A DNA stretch of 64,000 bases from an uncultured Rhodospirillaceae bacterium. Lineage in GTDB: Bacteria > Pseudomonadota > Alphaproteobacteria > Rhodospirillales > UBA2165. The notes beneath the pieces were generated by a model that worked only from the letters and a program-made list of their open reading frames with translations, did no database searches and was not told where the DNA came from. Below are positions 36,815-44,811 of this stretch, piece by piece. Each line of letters begins with the position of its first letter. Position 1 is the stretch's first letter. The stretch is from contig CAJWAR010000022.1 of NCBI GenBank assembly GCA_913020445.1, positions 1-64,000 of the forward strand. Reading direction: 5' to 3'. Position numbers and translations under genes: made by a program.

Positions 36815-37495
36815 ATGGGTAGAATACATGACAAAGTATATCCCGGTGAAACTGACGAATACCGGGAAGCACGGGACAATTTGCTGGTAGCCGAAATGGC
36901 GTTGCGCAAACAGGCCGAAGCCGTGGCTGAAATGCGGCGTGGGCTGCCGGCCGGCGGTGCAGTTACGCAAGACTACGAATTTAAAGAATGCGCTACTGGT
37001 AAACCGACTAGACTGTCCGACCTATTTGCTGACGGCAAAGATAGCCTCGTTATATACAGCTTTATGTACGGGCCAAATGCGGAAAACGCCTGCCCGATGT
37101 GCACCTGCTTGTTAGACAGTCTTGATGGTATTTCACCGCATGTTGCCGATCAGACGAATCTAGCTGTCGTTGCTAAATCACCGGCAAAGAAAGTTCAAGC
37201 CTGGGCAGACGACCGGGGCTGGCAGAACCTCCGGCTGCTGTCGTCGCATGGGAACAGCTATAACGAGGATTACTTTGCCGAAGATAGCGAAGGCGATCAG
37301 TGGCCCTGCATCAATGTGTTTGTGAAATCTGGCGAGGCTATTCATCATTCGTGGGGCGCTGAGTTATTTTTTGCCCCCAATGAAGAAGGTATGCATCCGC
37401 GTCATGCTGATGCGATATGGCCGTTGTGGAATATATTTGATTTAACGCCGGAAGGACGACCGGCGGATTGGTTCCCCAAACTCTCTTACGATTGA
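36815..37495 (+). CDS. DUF899 thioredoxin-like protein
   Basis: 226 residues from the chosen ATG (GGGAG lies upstream). Features of DUF899: [56 protein letters not shown] and the cysteine cluster [15 protein letters not shown] near 86-100. The fold is thioredoxin-like; a redox or antioxidant role is guessed. No in-frame TGA, so it is not itself a selenoprotein. Downstream of the selA-selB-glycosyltransferase transcript and just before YnfA; a co-transcript is possible. The frame open upstream to 36722 overlaps the glycosyltransferase gene. Confidence 0.85.
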   Translation: MGRIHDKVYPGETDEYREARDNLLVAEMALRKQAEAVAEMRRGLPAGGAVTQDYEFKECATGKPTRLSDLFADGKDSLVIYSFMYGPNAENACPMCTCLLDSLDGISPHVADQTNLAVVAKSPAKKVQAWADDRGWQNLRLLSSHGNSYNEDYFAEDSEGDQWPCINVFVKSGEAIHHSWGAELFFAPNEEGMHPRHADAIWPLWNIFDLTPEGRPADWFPKLSYD

Positions 37496-37508
37496 TCGGA
37501 GTTACACG

Positions 37509-37850
37509 ATGACAGTATTCATGACGGCGTTGATTTATGTTGGTGCGGCGGTGGCGGAAATCGCGGGCAGTTTCGCTTTCTGGGCATGGCTGCGGTTGGA
37601 TAAGTCGGTGCTCTGGGTGCTGCCGGGTATTGTCGCTTTAATCATATTTGCTGCCCTGCTAACCCGCATCGATGCCGCTTTTGCCGGGCGTACTTACGCG
37701 GCTTACGGCGGCGTTTACATTATGGCGTCGCTTGCCTGGCTGTGGTGGATCGAAGGCATGCTGCCCGACCGCTGGGATTTGATCGGTGGTGCGATCTGCC
37801 TGATCGGCGCCGCAGTTATTATTTTTGGCCCGCGCGGAGCCGTGGCCTAA
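37509..37850 (+). CDS. YnfA family (UPF0060) membrane protein
   Basis: 113 residues, four TM helices. The family pattern is clear: [64 protein letters not shown] and AVIIFGPRG. Small-multidrug-resistance-like fold; transport function in many bacteria is unproven. GGAG precedes the ATG at good spacing. It is 13 bases after the DUF899 gene. A palindromic repeat follows the stop. Confidence 0.93.
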   Translation: MTVFMTALIYVGAAVAEIAGSFAFWAWLRLDKSVLWVLPGIVALIIFAALLTRIDAAFAGRTYAAYGGVYIMASLAWLWWIEGMLPDRWDLIGGAICLIGAAVIIFGPRGAVA

Positions 37851-37853
37851 TTC

Positions 37854-37929
37854 TTAATTAAGGGGACACGATACTTAATTAACATCAATTCACAACTTTC
37901 TTAATTAAGTATCGTGTCCCCTTAATTAA
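37854..37929. repeat. REP-like hairpin element, family B, copy 2
   Basis: Perfect 29-bp inverted repeat: left arm 37854-37882 (TTAATTAAGGGGACAC...), loop 37883-37900 of 18 bases, right arm 37901-37929. Its core GGGGACACGATACTT aligns with GGTGACAGTTTACTT of the element at 31197. Arm ends are AT palindromes (TTAATTAA). It sits between convergent YnfA and the FeS/NrfD gene and could also end transcription from both sides, although there is no T run. Confidence 0.85.
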
Positions 37930-37945
37930 CTAAATAGAAGTGAGC

Positions 37946-39544
37946 TTATACCTTAACCGGAGCTGCAAACTTGCCTGAACCACGCTGCGGGAATTTAGCC
38001 AGCGCATAGCCCTGTTGATGGCAGGCCCGGGTGATCACCACAGCTTTCCACAATACCCCACCGGCAATTGTCAAAAAGCCGGCGATATCGGCCACCCAAA
38101 CCGGCGCCTCACTATTGGCCAGCAAAACGACAAATAAAATCAACGGCAGCAAATGGCCAATCAGATGCAGCTTCGGTGTAATTACGCCGAGAATGCGCCG
38201 GTCAATCGGACCGATACCCCAGGCTTTGGCATTGCCAATATAGCGCCGCCACAGATAAGCGTTAACCAGCACCAGTAAGGCACCCAACACTGGCACGGCA
38301 ACTGGAGACGGCAATTGCTCACCCCATTGTGAAAAGATCAGCGTCAGCACAGCGGCGCCTTCCAATAATCCAGTGGCGACCAGCATCATCGGCATTTGAG
38401 CAACCCGCCAAGTTGGAATGCCTTTGCCGGCATGCAAAATCCGGCCCTGGCAATAAAGGAAGCCAAGGGCACCAAGGGCGGTAATGCCATGGAATAAGGG
38501 ACTAGGCTGGAAGAAATCAGCGAAAACACCTAAATAAAACACACCAACCGCATAGATCTCGCGCGACATCCAGGACGTTTGCGGTCGCAGGATGGCAAAT
38601 GCGGCGCGTAATTTGCGGCCAATCTTAAGCCAAACAAAGAATAAGCCAACGGCCATGATAACGCCCGCGCCGATATTAATATTGACCAAAGCCTGATCTT
38701 CAAAGTTTAGGAAGAAGCTCAGGAAATAGGCCATAACGACGGTGCCGGAGCCGATGCCGCCCATGATAAAGTTCATCGCCGCCCGCATATCCCAGAAGGT
38801 TTGGCGCTGACCAACCAAGGCGTGTTCTGGATCAGATAACGCTTCATCATCAAATTCATCTTCGATGGGCGCGCGGCTCGGCACAGCAGGCGTCTCGACC
38901 AGATATTTAATCTGGGGGTCGGTACCCAACTCAGGATGCATTTGGAAATTATCCCGTTCGCTTACCAATCGGGAGACCTCGCTTGTCGGATCATTGAAGT
39001 CGCCGAACTGAATGGCGGCGGAAATGCAAGACGCTGCGCAAGCAGGCGTCACTTCGGGATCAACGCCCGGTTTTAGTCCGGCGGCCAATCCATCATCTAC
39101 CCGGTCGATGCAAAACGTGCATTTCTGGGCAACGCCAAAGCGATCTTTATGGGCGACGGTTTCTTCCTGGATGGTCTGCTCGCCGTAATAATATTCCTGT
39201 TTATGAACGATAGTCCGAGCTTGATAGGGGCATGCAACAGCGCAGGAGGCGCAACCGATGCAGCGATCATAGTTCATGGTAACCAACCCGTCTTCACGCT
39301 GTTTGGTGGCGCCGGTGGGGCAGACGGGAACGCAGGGCGGCTCGTTGCAATGTTGGCAGCCAACCACCATGAAAAGACGCTCCACATCGGGGAATTTGCC
39401 CGATTCAACATCCAATACTTTGCGCCATTGTACGCCGGGTACGGTGTCATTGGCGTGTTTGCAGGCGATGGTGCAAGTTTGACAGCCGACGCAACGGTTA
39501 ATATCGACGGTCATGCCCCATCGTTTTTTAGCTAATTCGTTCAC
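37946..39544 (-). CDS. Fused FeS (DmsB-like) and NrfD/DmsC-like membrane subunit
   Basis: 532 residues. Residues 1-200 form a four-cluster ferredoxin: CVGCQTCTIAC, CQHCNEPPCVPVCPTGA, CIGCASCAVACP, CTFC...CAASC. Residues from about 250 are eight or so TM helices like DmsC/NrfD (for example YAVGVFYLGVFADFF, GGVLWKAVVITRACHQQGYALAKFP). Normally these are two proteins (DmsB and DmsC, or SoeB and SoeC). Here they are one chain. It transfers electrons between the molybdenum subunit and quinone. Gene starts 4 bases inside the upstream gene's end. The operon order is thioesterase, Mo subunit, this subunit. Confidence 0.9.
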   Translation of the reverse strand: MNELAKKRWGMTVDINRCVGCQTCTIACKHANDTVPGVQWRKVLDVESGKFPDVERLFMVVGCQHCNEPPCVPVCPTGATKQREDGLVTMNYDRCIGCASCAVACPYQARTIVHKQEYYYGEQTIQEETVAHKDRFGVAQKCTFCIDRVDDGLAAGLKPGVDPEVTPACAASCISAAIQFGDFNDPTSEVSRLVSERDNFQMHPELGTDPQIKYLVETPAVPSRAPIEDEFDDEALSDPEHALVGQRQTFWDMRAAMNFIMGGIGSGTVVMAYFLSFFLNFEDQALVNINIGAGVIMAVGLFFVWLKIGRKLRAAFAILRPQTSWMSREIYAVGVFYLGVFADFFQPSPLFHGITALGALGFLYCQGRILHAGKGIPTWRVAQMPMMLVATGLLEGAAVLTLIFSQWGEQLPSPVAVPVLGALLVLVNAYLWRRYIGNAKAWGIGPIDRRILGVITPKLHLIGHLLPLILFVVLLANSEAPVWVADIAGFLTIAGGVLWKAVVITRACHQQGYALAKFPQRGSGKFAAPVKV

Positions 39545-42306
39545 GCTACTTTCCGACCCTCAACCCGCTTGGGGCCGGAGCCCTTGGTTATCTTGATCCG
39601 CGCATAATCTGCGCCACTGCCCGTTGAATCCGTCAGTTTGACCGACAATGACGTCAGAGAATTGAGGCTGGCGAGTTTGAGGTCTTTGGCGAAAGGTGTT
39701 TTCCAATGATCAAATTGGCCGATCATCAATAGTACATCAGGCCGAATACCTTCGCGGAGAACGGCATAGCCATTGGTCTGGCCGGTGATGGATTCCAGAT
39801 TGACGGGATCGCCTTCTTCAATACCCATCTCCCGGGCTTTGGTGGCGTTGATTACGACGCCTTTATGGCCGGTGATGTTTTGCGCCACTTCATTGATGAT
39901 CGGGATGCCAACATTGGAGCCCCAGGAATATTGCATGGAGCGGGATGTCAGGCCGATAAAGGGATAATCGTTAGGATCGCCGCCATTTTCTTTGATATGC
40001 TCCGACCAAATATCGGGAAAAGGTTCATAGGTCGGCATGGGTTCGTATTCTTTTAGCTGCTCGTCCCACCATTCGACGCCGATTTCATGGAGACGATTGG
40101 CCAGTTGAGTGCCATGGCGCAGGATACGTTCCTGATAGGGGAGTTCAAACCGGATGCCGTTTTCTTTTAAGTGGGGATAGAGGAACCACTTCTCTTCCGG
40201 ATAGGGTTTCATCATGAAACCGTTTTCCTTGAACCAATCGAGGTCATGGATATCTTTACCGTCAGAAAGCCCATGGCTGGCGGCTAAGGCGGACTGTTCC
40301 CATATTTCCTCGCAGCTGTTAATCCGGTCTTCGTCAACGGAGTAGTTGTATTGGCCCGTCCGCAATCTGACGCCGTGAGCGCCCTTGTTGATGGCGATAT
40401 TATACTCCTTTAACAAACCGGAACGTTTGGCGATTTCCGTCGTGATATCTGTCATATCCATGCTATCGACGACCTTGTCGCCTATAGGTTGACGAATGGC
40501 ATAGCCTTCGGCTTTCCAAAAATTCTCGATGAATTTGGTGCTGCCCAGCTGAATTATTTGCAGGCTTTCCAAATCCGTATTGTCCGGCAGGAGGATATCC
40601 GCCATATGATTGGTTTCGTCGGGCGTATAAGCGAAGCAGACGGTGAAGGGGAATTCAGCGACCCGTTTGGCTACCTCCGGCGCCTGCCAGGACGAGATCG
40701 CCGGATTGGTTTTGTAACAGAACCAAAGATCCGGCTTGGTCGGTTTGGGCCAATTTTTCGGCGGCTCTTTTTGGAACAGCCAGGGCAAATGGGCCGGGCC
40801 CAAGGCAGCCGACCAGGGGGAATCGCCCACTAACGGCACCAGCGTTTTATAGGCGTTTCTGATATGGGGGTCCTTGGCCCAACCTTCCTTGGTGGTTTCG
40901 TTGAAGGGGAACTTCATAAAGCCATCGTTGTTTCTGGTCGCTGATTTGCTTCTGTCATCGGCGGGTCTATTAAGTTTGACATTGGTTCCCAAGGTGCCGC
41001 CCGGAACTTCGAGTGCGCCCACCAGAGTCAGCAACATGGTGCGTGCCCAGCAGCAATGATAGGCGCCCCAGCCGTTATTGACGGTTTTACCCAGCACCAC
41101 GGCGACCGGGCGGAAGGGCATGGTCTTGCCCTCGATTTCTATGGTTTGACCAATTTCGGCAGCGGCCAGAAATTCGTCGGCAACTTTGCGGATGCGTTCG
41201 GCCGGCACATCGCATTCCTCGGCGGCCCAGTCGGGCGTATAAGGAGCCATATGATCCAGCATTTTCTGAAACGCCGGCTGAACTTCCACGGCATCATGAT
41301 TCCATTCCTGACCATCAGGGCCGATCTCAAGACCGGAGCATTGATAGCCGCCCTCCATGGCGGGATTGGCGACATTTAAATCAAAGGCTTTTGCTTTATT
41401 GTCCGCTAAATCAAAAATAAGTGGTTTGCGGGAACTCGAGTCCCTCAGGAAATAGCCGTTCGGCCCAACTAGATAAGGAGAATTGGTGTCCTGGGTCAGC
41501 CGTTCCACGTCGCAGACTTCGCGCCAATTGCGGCCGATAATCATATGGTTGATCAAACCGAACAGAAAGGCGGCGTCGGTCTTGGGCTTGATCGGCAGCC
41601 ATTCACCGGACAACGCGCCGGTAATGGATAAATGGGGTTCGACTTGCACCCGCTTCATACCGCGGACCCGCGCGTCAGCGTGGCGTCTGATGCCGGCGAC
41701 GCCGCTGGAAGCGTCGCCATTATCGCCACAGGAGATGACGTAATTCACCCGCGGCGTATCGGGAGAAACAATAAAAGCCCGGTGCCAAAGCTCGCCATAG
41801 AGATGTTCCGAATGGGTGCATTTGACGCCCTGACCAGCGCCAAAACCCAAATCAACTTGTTTAAGGGCGCCCAGCAGAGCCGGAAAGGTGCCCATATATT
41901 GGGTCGGTGTGCCGCCGCCGCCGAAACTGGCGGCAATGCGTGGGTAGCCGGATTCATCGGTCATCCCCGTTTCACGAATTTCCTTAATTTTGCCACCGAT
42001 CGTATCCAGCGCCTCATCCCAGGAAATTGGCACAAAACCCGGGTCCTGATCCCGGCCTTTGAGGGGATTGGTCCGCTTCATCGGTTGCTTGATCCGATGG
42101 GGATTATAGGTCTTTTGGATCAGGCCATAGGCTCTGACACAAACCCTGCCGCAACCGGGATGCTTATCGCTGATAGCGTAGTTGGACTCAACCCGAGTGG
42201 CCACGCCATTTTCTACCTCGACCTTTAAAAGATCGGGGCCGGCAACACATTGATAGCAGAACGTAGGGACTGATTTCTTATCAGTCTTTTTAGTAGATTG
42301 ATCCAT
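39541..42306 (-). CDS. Molybdopterin oxidoreductase catalytic subunit (DMSO reductase family)
   Basis: 921 residues. Starts MDQSTKKTDKK with no twin-arginine signal, suggesting the cytoplasmic side. Four cysteines, C17 and C20 (CYQC) and C52 and C56 (CGRVC), could bind a cluster; the spacing is unlike the usual CxxCxxxC. The family body follows (ISWDEALDTIGGKI, GFGAGQGVKCTHSEH, SCGDNGDASSGV) with a molybdopterin-dinucleotide C-terminal domain. No selenocysteine: no in-frame TGA. Non-exported members with membrane partners include sulfite-oxidising SoeABC and phenylacetyl-CoA:acceptor oxidoreductase PadBCD. The neighbouring CoA thioesterase favours the latter. Start and stop overlaps tie it to the fused subunit. 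Confidence 0.85.
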   Translation of the reverse strand: MDQSTKKTDKKSVPTFCYQCVAGPDLLKVEVENGVATRVESNYAISDKHPGCGRVCVRAYGLIQKTYNPHRIKQPMKRTNPLKGRDQDPGFVPISWDEALDTIGGKIKEIRETGMTDESGYPRIAASFGGGGTPTQYMGTFPALLGALKQVDLGFGAGQGVKCTHSEHLYGELWHRAFIVSPDTPRVNYVISCGDNGDASSGVAGIRRHADARVRGMKRVQVEPHLSITGALSGEWLPIKPKTDAAFLFGLINHMIIGRNWREVCDVERLTQDTNSPYLVGPNGYFLRDSSSRKPLIFDLADNKAKAFDLNVANPAMEGGYQCSGLEIGPDGQEWNHDAVEVQPAFQKMLDHMAPYTPDWAAEECDVPAERIRKVADEFLAAAEIGQTIEIEGKTMPFRPVAVVLGKTVNNGWGAYHCCWARTMLLTLVGALEVPGGTLGTNVKLNRPADDRSKSATRNNDGFMKFPFNETTKEGWAKDPHIRNAYKTLVPLVGDSPWSAALGPAHLPWLFQKEPPKNWPKPTKPDLWFCYKTNPAISSWQAPEVAKRVAEFPFTVCFAYTPDETNHMADILLPDNTDLESLQIIQLGSTKFIENFWKAEGYAIRQPIGDKVVDSMDMTDITTEIAKRSGLLKEYNIAINKGAHGVRLRTGQYNYSVDEDRINSCEEIWEQSALAASHGLSDGKDIHDLDWFKENGFMMKPYPEEKWFLYPHLKENGIRFELPYQERILRHGTQLANRLHEIGVEWWDEQLKEYEPMPTYEPFPDIWSEHIKENGGDPNDYPFIGLTSRSMQYSWGSNVGIPIINEVAQNITGHKGVVINATKAREMGIEEGDPVNLESITGQTNGYAVLREGIRPDVLLMIGQFDHWKTPFAKDLKLASLNSLTSLSVKLTDSTGSGADYARIKITKGSGPKRVEGRKVA

Positions 42307-42336
42307 TAGAGCAATCTCTCCTATTTCTAACGCGTC

Positions 42337-42744
42337 TTAGAGAGCTTCGATTTGGGCCCGTTTGGCTTCAAGGCGTTCGAAGGTTTTTTGTTTATCAACA
42401 ACAAAGCGATTGTGCAGGCCTTTGCCAACGTCTTCCAGGGAATCTTTGACATGCGCTGACATCGAAATGGCGCGACCGTTCACTTCTTCAACGGTGATTG
42501 TTACTTCTATGCTGTCGCCTTCGACGGTGGCCGCCATGTGGTCAACAGACACATGGGTGCCGACGGTGTCCTCATCGTCATCCAAATGCTCGATCAACCA
42601 ATTGCGGGCGACGTATTCAATATCGAGCACCATTGAAGGTGTCGCGTAGACCCGTCCTTCGTCACCCATAAAGGCGATGGTGCGGTCACGGTCTACCAAG
42701 ATTTTTGCCGTCGTTGAGATGCCGGCTACTAAACTGTCTTTCAT
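42337..42744 (-). CDS. FlK-like hot-dog thioesterase
   Basis: 135 residues from the chosen ATG; hot-dog fold similar to fluoroacetyl-CoA thioesterase FlK. Signature: TVGTHVSVDHMAATVEGDSIEVTITVEEVNGR, with Thr-His-Asp-His pattern, and FVVDKQKTFERLEAKRAQ. Hydrolyses a small acyl-CoA. AGGAG precedes the chosen ATG at 42744, better than the frame's first ATG (42771). It is the first gene of the molybdenum operon, 31 bases before the Mo subunit. Acyl-CoA chemistry is therefore likely in this operon. Confidence 0.82.
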   Translation of the reverse strand: MKDSLVAGISTTAKILVDRDRTIAFMGDEGRVYATPSMVLDIEYVARNWLIEHLDDDEDTVGTHVSVDHMAATVEGDSIEVTITVEEVNGRAISMSAHVKDSLEDVGKGLHNRFVVDKQKTFERLEAKRAQIEAL

Positions 42745-42771
42745 TAAAATTCTCCTAAATGATGTTTGCAT

Positions 42772-43022
42772 TGTACCAGCCTTTGCCGGTCAATCAATGT
42801 TCGATTACCGAACAATATTGCCATATGGAATTAAAGTGCGAATTGACGCCGGTTAAATTGGTCTGATTTGCCAGCTAATCGAGTTCAAAGGATTCAAACT
42901 TTCAAATTCCCCCAAAATTTAATAACACTAAAAAAAAGTTATTTTATTTCTATTTACAAATAAAAAATATAGATTATATTATTAGAACAATACATTGATG
43001 TTTTATAGGTTGATGAGATTTC
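42772..43022. other. Divergent AT-rich region upstream of cysH
   Basis: About 250 bases between the minus-strand thioesterase and plus-strand cysH. The cysH-proximal half is extremely AT-rich. It presumably holds both promoters. No strong hairpin, no recognisable riboswitch; a CysB-like site cannot be judged by eye. Confidence 0.45.
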
Positions 43023-43757
43023 ATGCACACTCAAGAAGTTCAAAATATACCGCAATCAAATCAGTTTGCCGATCATGTGGTTGAACGCTATGGAGGACTC
43101 TACGATATTGAGCTACTGCGGGCGGTTGTCGACGATGGTGCCTTCGGCGAGATTGGTGCAGTTTCGTCATTTGGTGCTGATTCAGCGCTTTTGCTGGCAA
43201 TGATCGCCGAGATTGATGCCTCAATACCGGTTATTTTTCTAGACACCGGTAAGCATTTCCCGGAAACCACCGATTATGTTCAAAGCCTGAGTCAGCAGCT
43301 GGGTCTGGAAAACATTCATTATCGCCGGCCAGATTTAGCTGAGGTTAAAATCCATGACACGATTGGTGATCTTTGGGAATCTTCCGTTGATGCTTGCTGT
43401 GATCTAAGAAAAGTAAGGCCGCTCGAAAAAGCGCTGCAAGGGTTTGACAGTTGGATCAGCGGGCGCAAGCGTTTCCACGGTGCCGACCGGTCAGGACTTC
43501 AATCGGTCGAGTGGACGGATGGGCGTTATAAAATCAATCCGCTTGCCCATTGGACCGCCGATCAAATTCGCCATGAATTTGAAGCCCGCGATCTGCCGCA
43601 GCATCCTCTGGTTGCCCAAGGCTTTCCATCAATCGGTTGCGCGCCTTGCACGCGTGCAGTCTCACCGGGCGATGATGTTCGTTCTGGGCGCTGGGCTGAT
43701 CTTGATAAAACAGAATGCGGTATTCACTCTGAGCCATGGATGGGCGCAGATATCTAA
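43023..43757 (+). CDS. cysH: Assimilatory adenylyl-sulfate (APS/PAPS) reductase
   Basis: 244 residues. Reduces activated sulfate to sulfite with thioredoxin. SSFGADSALLL (49-58) is the nucleotide loop. Cys125-Cys126 and Cys206-x2-Cys209 form the [4Fe-4S] cluster, and Cys232 in ECGIH is the catalytic residue. The cluster-bearing CC/CxxC form is the APS type, as found in Rhizobium and Pseudomonas, which bypasses PAPS; the fused CysC downstream may then serve other sulfation. The start lies at 43023 with a poor ribosome site. It heads cysH-cysD-cysNC. Confidence 0.95.
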   Translation: MHTQEVQNIPQSNQFADHVVERYGGLYDIELLRAVVDDGAFGEIGAVSSFGADSALLLAMIAEIDASIPVIFLDTGKHFPETTDYVQSLSQQLGLENIHYRRPDLAEVKIHDTIGDLWESSVDACCDLRKVRPLEKALQGFDSWISGRKRFHGADRSGLQSVEWTDGRYKINPLAHWTADQIRHEFEARDLPQHPLVAQGFPSIGCAPCTRAVSPGDDVRSGRWADLDKTECGIHSEPWMGADI

Positions 43758-43774
43758 AATCAATTCCGTTCGCT

Positions 43775-43808
43775 ATAAATATTCATATAAATATTCATAT
43801 AAATATTC
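43775..43808. repeat. Short tandem repeat between cysH and cysD
   Basis: Unit ATAAATATTCAT repeated twice plus ten bases of a third copy. The 154-base gap between cysH and cysD is AT-rich and otherwise empty. Tandem same-strand spacing of 12 bases could bind a regulator in phase, or may simply be slippage. Confidence 0.8.
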
Positions 43809-43911
43809 TGGCACACCTTATATCTTTCTTAATGAGAGATTGCCTAGATTGCGGCCAATGGATGTAATAGTGTGCGCAAAATGAGACGCTTTATTGAAAG
43901 TATAATTTTTT

Positions 43912-44811
43912 ATGTCGTTAACTAATCTGGCAAAGCTTGAAGCCGAAAGCATTCATATTTTCCGCGAAGTTGTCGCTGAATGCGAAAATCCGGTGCTGCT
44001 TTATTCGATCGGCAAAGATAGTGCTGTGTTGTTGCGCTTGGCGATGAAGGCGTTTCATCCGTCGAAGCTGCCGTTTCCGGTTTTGCATGTTGATACGACC
44101 TGGAAATTCAAGGAGATGATCGAGTTCCGCGACAAAATGGTGGCAGAGCTGAATTTAAATTTAATTGTCCATACCAACAAAGAAGGCGTGGAGCAGGATA
44201 TTGGTCCGTTCAGTCATGGCTCAGCTGTCCACACCGATGTGATGAAGACCCAAGCGCTAAAGCAGGCGCTCGATAAATATAAATTCGATGCCGCTTTTGG
44301 CGGCGCCCGCCGGGATGAAGAAAAAAGCCGGTCAAAAGAACGCATGTTTTCCTTTCGCAGTGAGAGCCATCGCTGGGACCCCAAAAATCAGCGTCCGGAA
44401 ATGTGGTCAATTTATAATGGCCGCATAAACAAGGGCGAAAGCATCCGCGTGTTTCCGCTCTCGAATTGGACCGAGGCGGATATCTGGCAATATATCTATC
44501 AGGAAGATATCCCGATTGTGCCGCTTTATTTTGCTGCTGATCGGCCGGTAGTTGAACGCGACGGTATTTTGATCATGGTTGATGATGATCGCATGCCATT
44601 GGAGTCTGGTGAAAAACCGGAATTAAAACGCGTGCGGTTTCGTACTCTTGGCTGCTACCCGCTCACCGGAGCGATTGAATCAGAGGCTGATTCTTTGCCG
44701 GATATTATCCAGGAAACGATTTTGACCAAGACATCTGAGCGCCAAGGGCGGGTGATCGATCAGGACAGCACGGCGTCGATGGAGAAGAAAAAACTTGAGG
44801 GCTATTTCTGA
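43912..44811 (+). CDS. cysD: Sulfate adenylyltransferase subunit 2
   Basis: 299 residues. PP-loop SIGKDS (32-37), [35 protein letters not shown] and [11 protein letters not shown] are classical. With CysN it forms the GTP-driven ATP sulfurylase making APS. Near-normal length. It shares one base with the start of cysNC (TGATG), so stoichiometry is coupled. Little ribosome-site signal before the ATG. Confidence 0.96.
   Translation: MSLTNLAKLEAESIHIFREVVAECENPVLLYSIGKDSAVLLRLAMKAFHPSKLPFPVLHVDTTWKFKEMIEFRDKMVAELNLNLIVHTNKEGVEQDIGPFSHGSAVHTDVMKTQALKQALDKYKFDAAFGGARRDEEKSRSKERMFSFRSESHRWDPKNQRPEMWSIYNGRINKGESIRVFPLSNWTEADIWQYIYQEDIPIVPLYFAADRPVVERDGILIMVDDDRMPLESGEKPELKRVRFRTLGCYPLTGAIESEADSLPDIIQETILTKTSERQGRVIDQDSTASMEKKKLEGYF

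Noticed and set aside
39541-42306. Selenocysteine formate dehydrogenase
   Set aside because: No in-frame TGA and the layout is not FdhA-like, despite the nearby selA and selB.
43775-43808. CRISPR-like repeat
   Set aside because: Unit of 12 bases without spacers and no cas genes.
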